Shown here: positions 1 to 10,490 of the stretch, one piece after another
Position numbering within the stretch: the first letter of the stretch is position 1
Layout of the letters: each line of letters begins with the position of its first letter
Assembly (NCBI RefSeq): GCF_032118995.1
Contig: NC_092657.1
Span: 1,051,891 to 1,115,890, forward strand
Origin: Asterias amurensis
Lineage: Eukaryota; Echinodermata; Asteroidea; Forcipulatida; Asteriidae
DNA length: 64,000 nt
Direction of reading: 5' to 3'
Position numbers and translations under genes: made by a program
Notes under the pieces: model-generated
Seen by the model: the letters and a program-made list of their open reading frames with translations, nothing else
Told to the model about the DNA's origin: nothing
The model's database searches: none

Positions 1-38
1 ATATCGTGAATAAAATAAATCGATATCGCCCAAGCTTA
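1..38. mobile_element. hAT-type MITE, right-end fragment
   Basis: The window opens inside a copy of the element seen whole at 20233-20590 and 41648-42940. These 38 bases match its right terminus and end in the TIR GATATCGCCCAAGCTTA. The rest lies outside the window. Confidence 0.75.
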
Positions 39-146
39 GACGGCATAAACAAAAGAGGAAATTGTAAAGAAAATTCATTCTAAAAATGGAGAAACAAGAA
101 GGGAACATTTACCCAAGGATTCATGAAAAACAAACAAAATACCCAC

Positions 147-3120
147 CTTTTAAGATCATTATAAATCCAGTTATGATGATTAACGTCAGAACCAGTATTT
201 TGGATACAGAGAAAAGAATCTGCAATGAGTTGGCTGCCTTCACACTCATACAGTTAATGAATACTACCATCACTAAAACAATGAACAAAAAAGAAAATTG
301 ACATGGACTACATGTGTGGGTGAGGGTTCGAATCCCCAGCCGTGACATTGTTTCCTTGAGCAAGACACTTAACCATTGCTTCGTCCTTCAGATGGGACGT
401 AAAGCTGTTAGTCCCATGTGTTGTGTAACGCATGTAAAAGAACTCAGTGCACTTATCGAAAAGAGAAGGGGTTCGCCCCGGTCTTCCCGGTTGTGGCTGC
501 TTAATGCGCCGTAGCTCCTTGTAAACCCTTATATCTTTCTGAAAGTTTGCATTATACTCAGCGCCTTGAGCACCTTGTTTGGTGGATACGTGCGCTATTT
601 AAGACTTCGATATTATTACTACAAAATAACTTGTGCCACTCCAAGCAATGGGAGACTTTCGGGATGCTTGGTGGCAGCAGACTACCTACCAGGTAAAATC
701 CATTGTTCTCGGTCATGTGCACATACTCAGAACTACGTAAGCAATAGACCTTATCGCAAACACCAACGCGCAAGCGCAGACTGTTGAATGAGGTGCATTG
801 TGGGATATGGATCAAATTTGGATACCAGCAAGACCACAATGCACCTAATTCCAAGCTTTACGCGAGCGCCCGGTATCTGCGAAAAGTTCTATGGAAATTT
901 ACCTGGTAAGTCTGCTGCCACCTAGCGTCCAAAAGTCTCCCAATGTCATGGTGCCCTCTGCAGTTGGTTCCAATACAAACTTACATTTTCCTCATAGAAG
1001 CGCCAGCCCCTTACTAGAGGGAAAGTGATATGCCCCTTCAAGAGCATAGGTCAAGGCCTGTTTACAGTTGTATGAAATTGTGGACTGGATGACAAGTCGT
1101 TATCGCTGCCCCCCAAACACACATTCTGCTGTTCATGCAACAGTCACAGTGCGATTATCGTTCATGCAACGGTCATAGGTAGCACACGTCAAGGTCCGTC
1201 ACTGACTCACACACTGCTGGGATCGAGGGTGTGTGTACCTTTCCCGTCACTACACAGTGCTTAAAAATATTACCATCTTGACTTCAAGACTAATGAAATT
1301 GCAACAAATTGCTTTGGAGTTTAATATTTTTTTGGATCGATGAATCAAGAAAAGAACATTACATACAATCAAGAAACAAGGTTTTGCAAATCTTCTTTAT
1401 CTTCGATGCAAAACTAACATCTATTAAGATTCAGAGGTTAACTCTTACTTAAAGCAAGCATTGCAAATAGTTTCACCGCCAAATCCGCAGGCGGACAACT
1501 CCCAGGTGTGATGTACTCTGCCACATAATAACCAAAGGTCAATGACAACAGAGCTCCATTAGCCGGTTTGATGATGATAGTAGAAGCCCACGACACAAGG
1601 AAAGCAGGAAGATCACCGTACGCTAGTAGTATGTATGTGTATGTTCCACCAGATTGAGGGACCTTGGATCCTAGTTCAGCGAAGCAGAGAGCTCCTGTGA
1701 GGCACAAACAAAATCAAAATCAACCTTGAAATAATAATGTTTTGAGTTTATATAGCGCTTTTTCACTACCGAATGGGTGTCTCAAAGCGCTTCAAGATAT
1801 TACCCCTGGTCATTGGGCCTTAATTCACTCCTTAAACCATCTCAGCTCCCTGGAGAATATACGGCCTCGTGCAACAAATGCTTTACTCGGCTAAATCAAT
1901 CACAAGAACCATCTCTGCCCTCACAGGTGCCCATTTACCCCTGGGTGGAGAGAAGCAATAATAGTGAAGTGTCTTGCTCAGGGAAACAAGTGTCACGGCC
2001 GGGATTCAAACCAACACTCTGCTGAACAGAAGCATCAGAGCTTGAGTTCGGTGCTCTTAACCGCTCAGCCACGACACCCCAGAAGAGTAAGTTCAGACAC
2101 CCGATCCCATCATCTCCCCTTGTCCCCTTAAGCAGTACCCCTAGACTCACCCAGTGAAGCGACGATCCCACATACCACCCACGCCACCATACTCATCCCA
2201 GCACTCTGGGCATCGAGTAGTACGCCTTGAGGGGTGACACAGACACCCGATCCCATCACCTCCCCTTGTCCCCTTAAGCAGTACCCCTAGACTCACCCAG
2301 TGAAGCGACGATCCCACATACCACCCACACCACCATACTCATCCCAACACTCTGGGCATCGAGTAGTACGCCTTGAGGGGTGACACAGACACCTGATCCC
2401 ATCACCTCCCCTTGTCCCCTTAAGCAGTACCCCTAGACTCACCCAGTGAAGCGACGATCCCACATACCACCCAAACCACCATACTCATCCCAACACTCTG
2501 GGCGTCGAGTAGTACGCCTTGAGGGGTGACACAGACACCCGATCCCATCACCTCCCCTTGTCCCCTTAAGCAGTACCCCTAGACTCACCCAGTGAAGCGA
2601 CGATCCCACATACCACCCACACCACCATACTCATCCCAACACTCTGGGCATCGAGTAGTACGCCTTGAGGGGTGACACAGACACCCGATCCCATCACCTC
2701 CCCTTGTCCCCTAAAATGGTACTCCCTAGACTCACCCAGTGAAGCGACGATCCCACATACCACCCACACCACCTTACTCATCCCAACACTCTGGGCGTCG
2801 AGTAGTACGCCTTGAGGGGTGACACAGACACCCGATCCCATCACCTCCCCTTGTCCCCTAAAATGGTACTCCCTAGACTCACCCAGTGAAGCGACGATCC
2901 CACATACAACCCATACCACCATACTCATCCCAATACTCTGGGCGTCGAGTAGTACCCCCTGAGGAGCAACAAAGATCCCTGATCCGATGATGGAATTAAC
3001 GACCAAGGCCACGCCTCCTATTAGGCCCACCTCCTTCTTCAAGCCGATCTTGTTGTCATCGTCGTCTTGGATACAGTCTTCAGCTTCATCTGAGTCAGAC
3101 TCAGGAAAACTTGAGATGTT
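147..3120 (-). CDS. SLC7-family amino-acid transporter (light-chain type), 5' portion
   Basis: Three minus-strand exons encode the first membrane segments of an APC/SLC7 light-chain transporter (b0,+AT / y+LAT / LAT group), which exchanges amino acids at the plasma membrane, usually paired with an SLC3 heavy chain. Exon 2883-~3120 has an acidic N-terminal tail, then TM1 with the family's substrate-site motif GSGIF. It ends CTGG|GTGAGT. Exon 1449-1694 reads ALCFAELGSKVPQSGGTY and carries TM2-TM3. Exon 147-272 carries TM4 (NCMSVKAANSLQ). Phases fit at both junctions (G|GA rebuilds Gly, A|TG rebuilds Met). The initiator exon was not found: the 5' edge of the first exon is uncertain (AG candidates near 3100-3125). 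The 3' part lies left of the window, so the paralogue cannot be named. Confidence 0.85.
310..622 (+). mobile_element. tRNA-derived SINE, 5'-truncated
   Basis: A B-box-like GGTTCGAATCCCC is followed by the body segment CTTGAGCAAGACACTTAACC and a 3' end GCGCTATTTAAGACTTCGAT with an ATT-rich tail. The same body occurs at 39646-40178 and 53540-53770. It lies in an SLC7 intron. Confidence 0.7.
645..945. mobile_element. Inverted-repeat MITE, host of a nested MITE
   Basis: The ends are inverted copies: CAATGGGAGACTTT near 645 and its complement near 930-945, each backed by the segment GGTGGCAGCAGACT. The middle is a separate element at 744-892. Confidence 0.6.
744..892. mobile_element. MITE nested in the 645-945 element
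   Basis: TIR ATAGACCTTATCGCAAA at the left and a diverged complement at the right. The interior CATTGTG/CACAATG palindromes match a second copy at 35134-35291, which shows it is an independent mobile unit. Confidence 0.6.
946..1070. repeat. Dispersed GGTGCCCT-type repeat fragment
   Basis: The stretch ATGGTGCCCTCTGCAGTTG through CTTACTAGAGGGAAA has relatives at 43010-43165, 40395-40500 and 23970-24075. From 1071 to 1448 I see no gene or recognisable repeat. Confidence 0.45.
1728..2080 (-). mobile_element. Full-length tRNA-derived SINE
   Basis: On the minus strand it begins with a Leu/Ser-tRNA-like head: A box GTGGCTGAGCGGTTAAGAGC and B box GGTTTGAATCCCG. It then runs CACTTGTTTCCCTGAGCAAG and ends in AAGCGCTATATAAACTC with an ATT tail. 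It lies in the SLC7 intron, left of the tandem exon array. A 3' fragment of the same family is at 3170-3278. Confidence 0.8.
2093..2875 (-). repeat. Tandem array of the SLC7 TM1 exon and its splice donor (146-147 bp unit)
   Basis: Unit boundaries, marked by GACTCACCCAGTGAAG, fall at 2144, 2290, 2436, 2582 and 2729. The sixth, at 2876, belongs to the genuine exon. Periods are 146, 146, 146, 147 and 147 bp. On the minus strand each unit reads VMGSGVCVTPQGVLLDAQSV, then GMSMVVWVVCGIVASLG, then GTGAGT, so it repeats the TM1 exon's 3' part plus donor and intron. The rightmost two units also carry a plausible acceptor (CCATTTTAG|GGG). All copies share GSGVCVTP where the true exon has GSGIFVAP. Confidence 0.9.
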
Positions 3121-3169
3121 CTCAAGAAGCTTATACTTGTAATATAATAATAAAAATAATATTAATAAT

Positions 3170-3278
3170 GATAAATATAATAATAACATTAATAACCAGT
3201 TTTTAAATAGGGCTTTTCACACCGGAAGGGCATCTCATCATAGTGCTTGCAACATTATTACCCCTGGTCACTGGGCCT
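3170..3278 (-). mobile_element. SINE 3' fragment broken at its TTAA
   Basis: TAGGGCTTTTCACACCGGAA through GGTCACTGGGCCTTTAA matches the 3' part of the SINE at 1728-2080. It stops at the TTAA where the next MITE begins, so that MITE probably used this site. Confidence 0.55.
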
Positions 3279-3652
3279 TTAAAGCCATTGGACCCTTTCG
3301 GTAAACAGTGTTGTCCAAGGCCCACACTTTGTGTACCACAACTTCTATATCAAATAACAAACCTGTGAAAATTTAGGCTCAATCGGTCATCGGAGTCGGG
3401 AGAAAACAACGGAAAAACCCACCCTTGTTTCCACGCGTTTCGCCGTGTCATGACATGTGTTTAAAATAAATCCGTAATTCTTGTTAACGAGAATTTATAT
3501 TGTTTTGCTGTTTTCTCAAAAAGTAAAGCATTTCATGGAATAATATTTCAAGAGAAGTCTTTCACCATTGCCTTCTGTAAACCCTGTAAGTTATTTGTAA
3601 ATCTGTGAACTTTTATTTTTTTTTCTGAACCGAAAGGGTCCAATGGCTTTAA
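3279..3652. mobile_element. TTAA-flanked MITE, family 2
   Basis: TIR AGCCATTGGACCCTTTCGG at the left, complement at the right, TTAA on both sides (piggyBac-style target). Other copies: 10147-10490 and 56942-57316. The right TTAA is also the left TTAA of the next element. Confidence 0.8.
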
Positions 3653-4050
3653 AGGCAGTGGACAGTGGACACTATTGGTAATTGTCAAAGACTAGTCTTC
3701 ACAGTTGGTGTATCTGAACATATGCATAAAATAACTAACCTGTGAAAATTTGAGCTCAATCGGTCATTGAAGATGGGTGATAATAATGAAAGAAAAAAAC
3801 ACTCTTGTCACACGAAGTTGTGTGCTTTCAGATGCTTGATTTCGAGACCTCAAGTTCTAAACTTGAGGTCTCAAAATCAAATTCGTGGAAAATTACCTCT
3901 TTCTCAAAAACTATGTTACTTCAGAGGGAGCTGTTTCTCACAATGTTTTATACCATCAACCTCTCCCCGTTACTCGTCACCAAGAAAGGTTTTATGCTAT
4001 TATAATTATTTGAGTAGGCCTAATATATCAATAGTGTCCACTGCCTTTAA
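3649..4050. mobile_element. TTAA-flanked MITE, family 1 (copy 1)
   Basis: TIR AGGCAGTGGACA at the left (with a short internal repeat, CAGTGGACAGTGGACA) and TGTCCACTGCCT at the right, between TTAA sites. A central hairpin GAGACCTCAAGTTCTAAACT is typical. Family copies: 13277, 14694, 18354, 29922 and 52995; related subfamily at 11121 and 59091. Confidence 0.85.
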
Positions 4051-4222
4051 TCATTCTATTATTATATCACTTTTTGAATCAACTGTTTGGCTCCAGATTC
4101 AGCTCAGGCCAGCTTGGCCCCATGTTCATGGTGGTTGTTTTGACAATTGCAAGTGCTTTGAGTTCGCGCTCAGGGCTTCAGGCTAGAGAACGAAGCCTGA
4201 AATCAGCCAAATCCAGAATCCA

Positions 4223-4396
4223 AAGGCGAAGCCTAGACCCAGTGACTGGGGCGCTAGATTTCTTTTTTCAAAATTTTGACATTATCGAAGATTCCTTTTT
4301 TCAAAATTTTGACATTATCAATTGATAATATGTAAAAATTTCGAAAAAAGGAAGCTAGCGCCCCAGTCACTGACACTGGCTGGGTCTATAGGCGAA
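4223..4396. repeat. Fold-back element
   Basis: GACCCAGTGACTGGGGCGCT on the left is complemented by AGCGCCCCAGTCACTG near 4353-4368, with an AAAATTTTGACATTATC direct repeat inside. It is probably a MITE. Confidence 0.5.
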
Positions 4397-4410
4397 GCCG
4401 TGGTTTCAAA

Positions 4411-4690
4411 AAGGGAAAAGTTTCCGTATGGCGCCACCACTTTTTCATTCGATATGAAATAATATAGTATCTAATTTACCTCAATGAGTAATCCCTTTGG
4501 ATAACTTTCCGTATGGCGCCACCACTTTTTCACTCATTTTTACAAAAAGGGATATATCAATCAGGTAAATAATTAGATACTATATTATTTTATTTCGAAT
4601 GAAAAAGTTGTGGCGCCATACGGAAACTTTTCCATCCCTTTTTCTAAAAATTAGTGAAAAAGTGGTGGCGCCATACGGAAAGTTATCCCA
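4411..4690. repeat. Interleaved inverted repeats
   Basis: Four arms built on CCGTATGGCGCCACCAC lie in the order A (about 4413-4450), B (4499-4545), A' (4595-4632), B' (4643-4690). A pairs with A' and B with B'. The rest of 4691-5630 holds no gene that I can support. Confidence 0.6.
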
Positions 4691-5049
4691 CTAACAGGAA
4701 CACAGGTCCAAACTAGGCCTACCTGCTACCAGGGCTAGCCTACCTGCTAAAGCCTAAAGATTTTAATTAATTTCAATCATAAAATAAATAGGCTATAATA
4801 ATAGGCTCGATAAACCTTACCTTTTGCACGTTATTTCTGTAGCTCGTTTTGTGCCAAGCCATAGCGAGTCAGACGAAGATGTTATTTACCCCCACAAGTC
4901 GAAAAATTAAAGCTGAAAATGATTGAAAAATTCATAATCAACAAGTGACAGACGGGAGATTCCGTGCACAAGCAGACAAGGAACGTGTACGGCAACTAAA
5001 CTGCTGTCAAATGGCGTATGATAGCGCCCTCTTTTGAACAAATCTTCAA

Positions 5050-5086
5050 AGGGGGGGGGGGCGGGGGACAGAATCTCCAGGGGGGG
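5050..5086 (+). repeat. Poly-G tracts
   Basis: Runs of 10, 5 and 9 G within about 40 bases could form a G-quadruplex. Similar G runs are at 5216-5226. Confidence 0.5.
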
Positions 5087-5634
5087 GGAAACACAGTTGT
5101 TTGCCAAGTTTTCTCAGCAATTCATTTTCAATATTGAACTTATTTATTCATGCTTATCGATTTGTAGGCCCAATTCTTACGTTGTTGAATGTTGTATTTT
5201 TGAGTTCAAAGAGTGTGGGGGGGGGGCAGGGGTATGTAATCAGGCATTATTGCATTCGCAGAATATCAGACACACCAAATTGTTGAGCAAAAAGGACTTT
5301 ATGAAGTCATTTATTCCAAAAGCTGTCAGGAGAACTACATTAGTGACTTAGCCATCGAGCGAGCACCTTTCTTTTTACTGGCTTTAAAATAAAATAAATA
5401 ATCCATTACTTTATAATAGTCATGGCGCCCTCTCGTGATAAACAAAATCAATTATTTAGCTCATTATGAGAATTCATTACTTGGGGTGCAGTTGCATAAC
5501 TTCCATAGGGCGACCCCGGTGTGAGTGGCAGATTTTGTTTCTAGGACTCACGTGGGTTATTATCTGCACACACCAGGGTCGACCTGGGAAAGCTAAACGA
5601 AGGCACCCATACATTCTTATGTAAAGTTAAAGTA

Positions 5635-5640
5635 TTTATT
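5635..5640 (-). terminator. Candidate poly(A) signal for MTRF1L
   Basis: AATAAA on the minus strand, about 420 bp past the MTRF1L stop codon. The 3' UTR between holds dispersed repeats: 5700-5850 resembles 55405-55455, and 5876-6035 is described separately. Confidence 0.4.
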
Positions 5641-5875
5641 CAAATAAATAACAATTAAAAAACTTCCTACTATCATACATTTTATATCAAGTTATAAATC
5701 ACAAGAGGGGTCCTAGAGGGGGACGGCAAAGAAAGATATCGCTGAGCCAACCAAACTGCCAGTCAGGTAGGGACTGAAAACCCAATCCACATAGTGCCCT
5801 CGGTGGGATTTAAAACGAAGGTCCTAGAGGTGGCCAGGCAAGGAAAGATTCCACATCAGTGAAAAACACCTCGCC

Positions 5876-6035
5876 AGGCCTTCGTTTTTGAAAGGGCAAG
5901 GGCATCAAGGCATTTTCTCCTTGATGAAGGCAACCCTATGAGGAAATTTCTACTGGAGCATTTAAAGGGCACCAAGGCAATGACCAGGGGGCACCAAGGC
6001 AATCCCCACCAGTGCCTCCATGAAGTATCCGGACT
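5876..6035. mobile_element. GGCCTG-type repeat abutting the MTRF1L stop
   Basis: CGTTTTTGAAAGGGCAAGG through GTGCCTCCATGAAGTATC matches copies at 23432-23608, 29328-29502 and 7862-7962. It ends about 20 bp from the MTRF1L stop, so it forms most of the proximal 3' UTR. Confidence 0.6.
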
Positions 6036-6056
6036 GCCTCTCAGTTTCTTTTGGTT

Positions 6057-9021
6057 TCACCTCTCAGTTCGCGATTCTTCAAAATCTTCAACGAGTCTCC
6101 TCAACGATTCTTTCTCCTCCTCCTCCACCAATCTTAAAATCATCTCTTCAAGATGTTCTCCTCCATCTAAGAGTCCCTCCACATCAAACATACTCATCCC
6201 GACCCTATGATCCGTCACTCGATCCTGCTGGAAATTATACGTCCGGATTTTCTCTGACCGACCGGACGTCCCAACCTGGCTCCTTCGCATCGATCGCTCG
6301 GCGATGTCTCGTTTCTCTAAGATGGAGTTAAAGATTTTGGTTTGGAGGATCATCATGGCGATATTGCGGTTTTTGATTTGGGAGCGCTCTTGCTGGCTTT
6401 CTGCCACCATGTTCGTTGGGATGTGGACGATGCGTACGGCGCTATCTGTTGTATTGACGTGCTGACCACCGGCCCCCGATGCCTTCTTTGTCTCAATGCG
6501 TAAATCCTTAGGGTCTATCTTTAAGTCAATCTAAGAAAGTAACAAAGAAAATTAATGGTAAAAATGCATTCGATTAGTTTTAATGATGTGTGTGACTCCC
6601 CTTCTTCCACTAACCACAAACATAAAAATATAGCGAGATAAGAATTGGTCTAAAGAAATGGAAATGAAAGGTAGAGAAGGGGTCTGTTCTAAATACTAAA
6701 GGTATTGTTTTTGGTTTTACTAAGCCTTGAACACCGAGCAGGGTCGATATGTGCACATTACAAGTGTTACTATTATTATTATTATTAGGGTCATAGACTA
6801 CTACTCCAAAAATAAATGTTCCATAAATCACTGGCAAGGTGGGACAGACTGTGGTTTTGCCACTTGCCTGGTGACCAGTCTTTTTTCTTTCTTTTTTCTT
6901 TATCCTTTTCTGTGCCTTTTGAAATGAAAGGGGCGCAATATTAATTTTCAATTATTATTATTACTACCTCTTTAGGTTGGGGCAGTACTGCCACTGCCAT
7001 TGTGCTCGTGTGAACTCTACCGGCCTTCTCTGTCTTAGGAACGCGTTGGACTCTATGAACACCGCCCTCGTGCTTCAGAAGTTTGTAAGCTCCATCCCCG
7101 CTCACACTCACAGTGGCGTGTCGGAGTCCACCTTGCAAATGGAAAAGGAAAAGCAACAAATCATAACTTTAGAAAGAAACAAAAAACTACTAAACTTCTA
7201 AACAATTAGCTCTTGGTATTTTAATGATTCAAACAGTGTATCAGTATAATTATTGGTTTGTGGTAAACTATGTTTGTATAGACGATGTGACCTCTGACAT
7301 CACTCAAAAACCATAACATGATTCGCGCGCACACCGCCGGGCAAAACCTTTCTGTTTTGGCAGCCAGCTAGAAAGTGTATGCAATCTTACCATGACTAGC
7401 GTCTTTTTGCCTGGCGAAACATGACGTATACATTGTCAACAGAGGGCGGTTTGAATGTAAACATGGGTCACATTGTCTATACTTTGCTGTGTAGATTTTG
7501 TTCATTGAGAACTTGTCTAGCAATAATGCACAAAATAATGAAAGGTACCTAGATCAGTGGTGAAGTACCCAAGCCGTTCAAAACCCCAATTCTTATAAGC
7601 TGCAAACTTTTCATACATCTGGAACATATCAGACGTGAACAACATCGCTTCTTGACCTCCGACCCCAGCTGAGAATTCCATAATGATGTCATTATCATCC
7701 GTCTCCTTGACTGGTGTAAGTAAACTAAGAATCTGAAGAAAGAAGGAGAGAAAGAAGTAGTCTGAGAAGACGACAAGACAATATTGTAGTTGAATATTTG
7801 GTTCCGACTACTCAATGATGTTGTTGCGGCAAAAATATCAAGAAATGACAAGCATGCTGCAGGCCTGCATGCTTCAATTATGAAAGATAAAGGGCACCAA
7901 GGCAATGACCAGGGGCATGGAGGCAACCACCTTTGTTGCCTCCGTGAAGTATCAGGCCTTTGCTGTTGATCTTACAACTCACCTCTGCCTCCAGGGTTTG
8001 TTTGTCTTCAAGACATTCATCTTTCTCCTCTTTAGCCATGTCTAGCATCTCCTTGTCTTGTGATGTGGCACTCGAACCTGCAAGATAAATCCCAATGAAT
8101 GAAGTTTAAAATTGGTCTCAGTATTTAAGTGTAGTTTCATGAAATAGGGATGTCGCGGCAGAGAAGTCTAAGACAGTGGACTCAAGTTCTGTAATTTACA
8201 GAATCTAGGGTTCGAATCCTAGCCTAATCAGTCATGAAACTTGTGTCCTTGAGCAAGGCACTTTATCATAGTTGCTTCCTCCACCCAGGATTACAAACAG
8301 GTACTGGCGAAAAGACAAGCTAACTGTTCTTGTTGGCTAGTCACTGAAAAAATTAAGGAAAAACCCGTCTGACAAATTTCTTGGTGCATTTCTCAGAACA
8401 TGCCAGGTTTTATTTCTATGGGTGACACTGACTTGGATGAAAAGAGAAAAACTTACTTGAAATTAATTCTTCAATTTCTTCCAGTTCTGTCTTTTTCTCG
8501 TTCCAATCTTCAATTTTTCTAACTACCAGGTTCAACTCTGCTAGTCTCCGCACCAGCCGCTTTTGTTTCTTCCCATCTACTGACTTCTCCTCAGCTAACC
8601 GTTTGCTTATGTCTTGATGTTCTTCCGTGAGATGCTGAAGGTATGCTTTAAAAGAGGGATTGTTCATTGATAGCAGATCCTCATTGGTTGCTTCCCTGGA
8701 GTCTGTTCCATAATGACATGTAGGGACCAATCCTGTTGTGGAGCAATGTCTGGGGACCAATCCTGATGTGGAGCAATGTCTTGATGATAGAAAGTTTACT
8801 GTTGATGTGTTGCATTTAGCCGAGAGCATCCTCCAAGAGGACCAAGTCGTCCATGTCTTGGTGGTAGGTTCAGCTCCCAACCTGAGTCTCGAACACGATG
8901 GATTGTTAGCTTTAGCATGTTTAAGATGATTTTTAAGATGCAGTGTTAAATATTTCAAGATGTTCATCCTTTGATGGCAAGGAGACCTCATCAACGCCAT
9001 TGGTGTCTTACAGAGATTCAT
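6057..9021 (-). CDS. MTRF1L: Mitochondrial peptide chain release factor 1-like
   Basis: Class-I release factor that hydrolyses peptidyl-tRNA at UAA/UAG stops in mitochondria. Exons: 9021-8457, 8077-7983, 7732-7549, 7131-6968 and 6530-6057. Phases agree throughout and give 493 residues. The N-terminus is basic and Ser/Thr-rich, as expected of a mitochondrial presequence. Then come a coiled-coil domain (exons 1-2), the RF1 segment [16 protein letters not shown], the block [20 protein letters not shown], and the catalytic loop [17 protein letters not shown] with the GGQ tripeptide. The tail has [20 protein letters not shown]. The start is uncertain: Met at 9021 opens the frame, and an in-frame Met at 8965 is possible. 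There is no sign of decay. The gene lies between NCAPD3 and SLC7 on the same strand. Confidence 0.93.
7277..7482. mobile_element. Inverted-repeat MITE in MTRF1L intron 4
   Basis: GTATAGACGATGTGACC at the left and GGTCACATTGTCTATAC at the right are near-perfect complements. It lies between MTRF1L exons 3 and 4. Confidence 0.6.
7862..7962. mobile_element. GGCCTG-type repeat in an MTRF1L intron
   Basis: It begins GGCCTGCATGCTTCAATTAT and ends CCGTGAAGTATCAGGCC, matching the family at 29328-29502 with an internal deletion. Confidence 0.6.
8160..8335 (+). mobile_element. tRNA-derived SINE fragment
   Basis: B box GGGTTCGAATCCTA, followed by CTTGTGTCCTTGAGCAAGGC. It is diverged and lies in MTRF1L intron 1. 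Confidence 0.55.
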
Positions 9022-9309
9022 CGTCGTTCTTTCATTTCAAGTCACTCAACCATCTACAAATTAATCAAAATAAAATACAAACATTAATTAAAAAAATATT
9101 CGCTTGCGACCATCAGGAGGATGGATGGCTACAATTATCACAAAAACAACCAACAGCACAGCGCCAGAGCCAAGGGCGGCCATAGCATAGGTTGGAGGAG
9201 GGCCTTTTGGAAGTTTTGGGGAACTCACTCACTCACGTACCCCCTCAAATATCCAGTGCCCCCAGGTGCACCATAAAATAAACGCATGGCCCTAATCACT
9301 GACTGACAA

Positions 9310-9420
9310 ACCCATTCCCCCTCCCTGGCTGGGAAGCCCCCACCAAACCCCCCCGCCCCCACCGAACCCCCCCCCTCCCTACCGTGTGCCCCCTCCCTAC
9401 CGTGTGCCCCCACACAAGTG
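9310..9420 (-). promoter_or_regulatory. G-rich (minus strand) tract upstream of MTRF1L
   Basis: The plus strand is almost pure C/A with runs of 5-9 C, and a CCCTCCCTACCGTGTGC unit occurs twice. On the gene's strand this is a string of G runs able to form quadruplexes, 290-400 bp upstream of the start codon. A promoter role is inference. No TATA box is evident. I see nothing else in 9430-10140. Confidence 0.35.
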
Positions 9421-10146
9421 GGGCTATGCCCGCCCCACCGAAAAAAAATTCAGCATGACTGCACAACTCGATGGGAGATAGAGTTTTACTCTCAATCAAG
9501 TGTGGAGTATTGTGTTCCTTATTTAATGTAATAAGATGTAGCAGATTATTAGACCCAAATACTTACCCAATCCGCCAATCGTGTGTATGTAAAGTTGAAT
9601 TCTTGCCAGGTTATTGAGCGAGAAATATTAAAGCCACTGAAAATGGAACTGTCCGGCCCATGTGTTTGTTTATCATGTAGTAGGCCTGAAGTAGCGGCTC
9701 AACACTAAATTTGGTGCTGGGACGAAATGTATATTATTTTTTTGTCAACGACCGTCACCGACGGCATAACTCGCCTGTGTGAAGTGTGGTTGTATTGTAA
9801 AGTTCAATTAAATTTCCTTTGTTTGAGTTGTATATTACCCTAAACCCAGAAGCCCCAATTAATTCCTCCACTAATTAGCTCAGCAAACTAAACAATGCAT
9901 TAAGAAGCCTTTGTGCTATTACAGAGTACACATTCCACTGCCTTTTTTTTAATGAAAAGGTTTTTAAAGTTAACTCTAAATTTGTTTTATTTACTTTGCA
10001 GATAACTTGTATAATCCCAATCTATTGTGCATAGCTCCCCCAATAAGTTATCCCAATAATTATTCTAGTCCAACAAATTATGACTGGCACCCCAACAAAG
10101 TTATTGCCAATGTAGTGACTTTAGACAAAATTATTACAAGGGTAGT

Positions 10147-10490
10147 CGCTATTGGACTTTCGGAACAGACAAAAATTAAAAGTTCACAGATTTACAAATA
10201 ACTGGGTTTACAGAAGGTAGTGGTGAAAGACTTCTCTTGAAATATTATTCCATGAAATGCTTTACTTTTTGAGAAAACATTATCAATTCTCGATATCGAG
10301 AATTACAGATATATTTTAAACACATGTCATAGCATGCAGAAACAAGGGTGGGTTTTCCCGTTATTTTCTCCCAACTCCGATGACCGATTGAGCCTAAATT
10401 TTCACAGTTTGTTATTTGATATATAAGTTGTGATACACGAAGTGTGGGCCTTGGACAAAACTGTTTACCGAAAGTGTCCAATGGCTTTAA
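10147..10490. mobile_element. TTAA MITE family 2, reverse copy
   Basis: The right end TCCAATGGCTTTAA and internal segments (CATGAAATGCTTTACTTTTT, CCGATTGAGCCTAAATTTTC) match 3279-3652 in the same order. The left end is eroded. The stretch 10491-11020 is AT-rich with no gene seen. Confidence 0.7.

Noticed and set aside
2566-3189. A 207-residue SLC7 protein with three repeated TM1 segments
   Set aside because: The open frame reads through splice donors and intron. Homology and phase show splicing from 2883 to 1694.
3767-4186. 139-residue open frame on the plus strand
   Set aside because: It lies in a TTAA MITE. The same peptide pattern recurs in every family-1 copy.
5034-5351. 105-residue open frame containing G-rich tracts
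   Set aside because: The frame depends on poly-G runs, has no homology that I recognise and no plausible splice signals.
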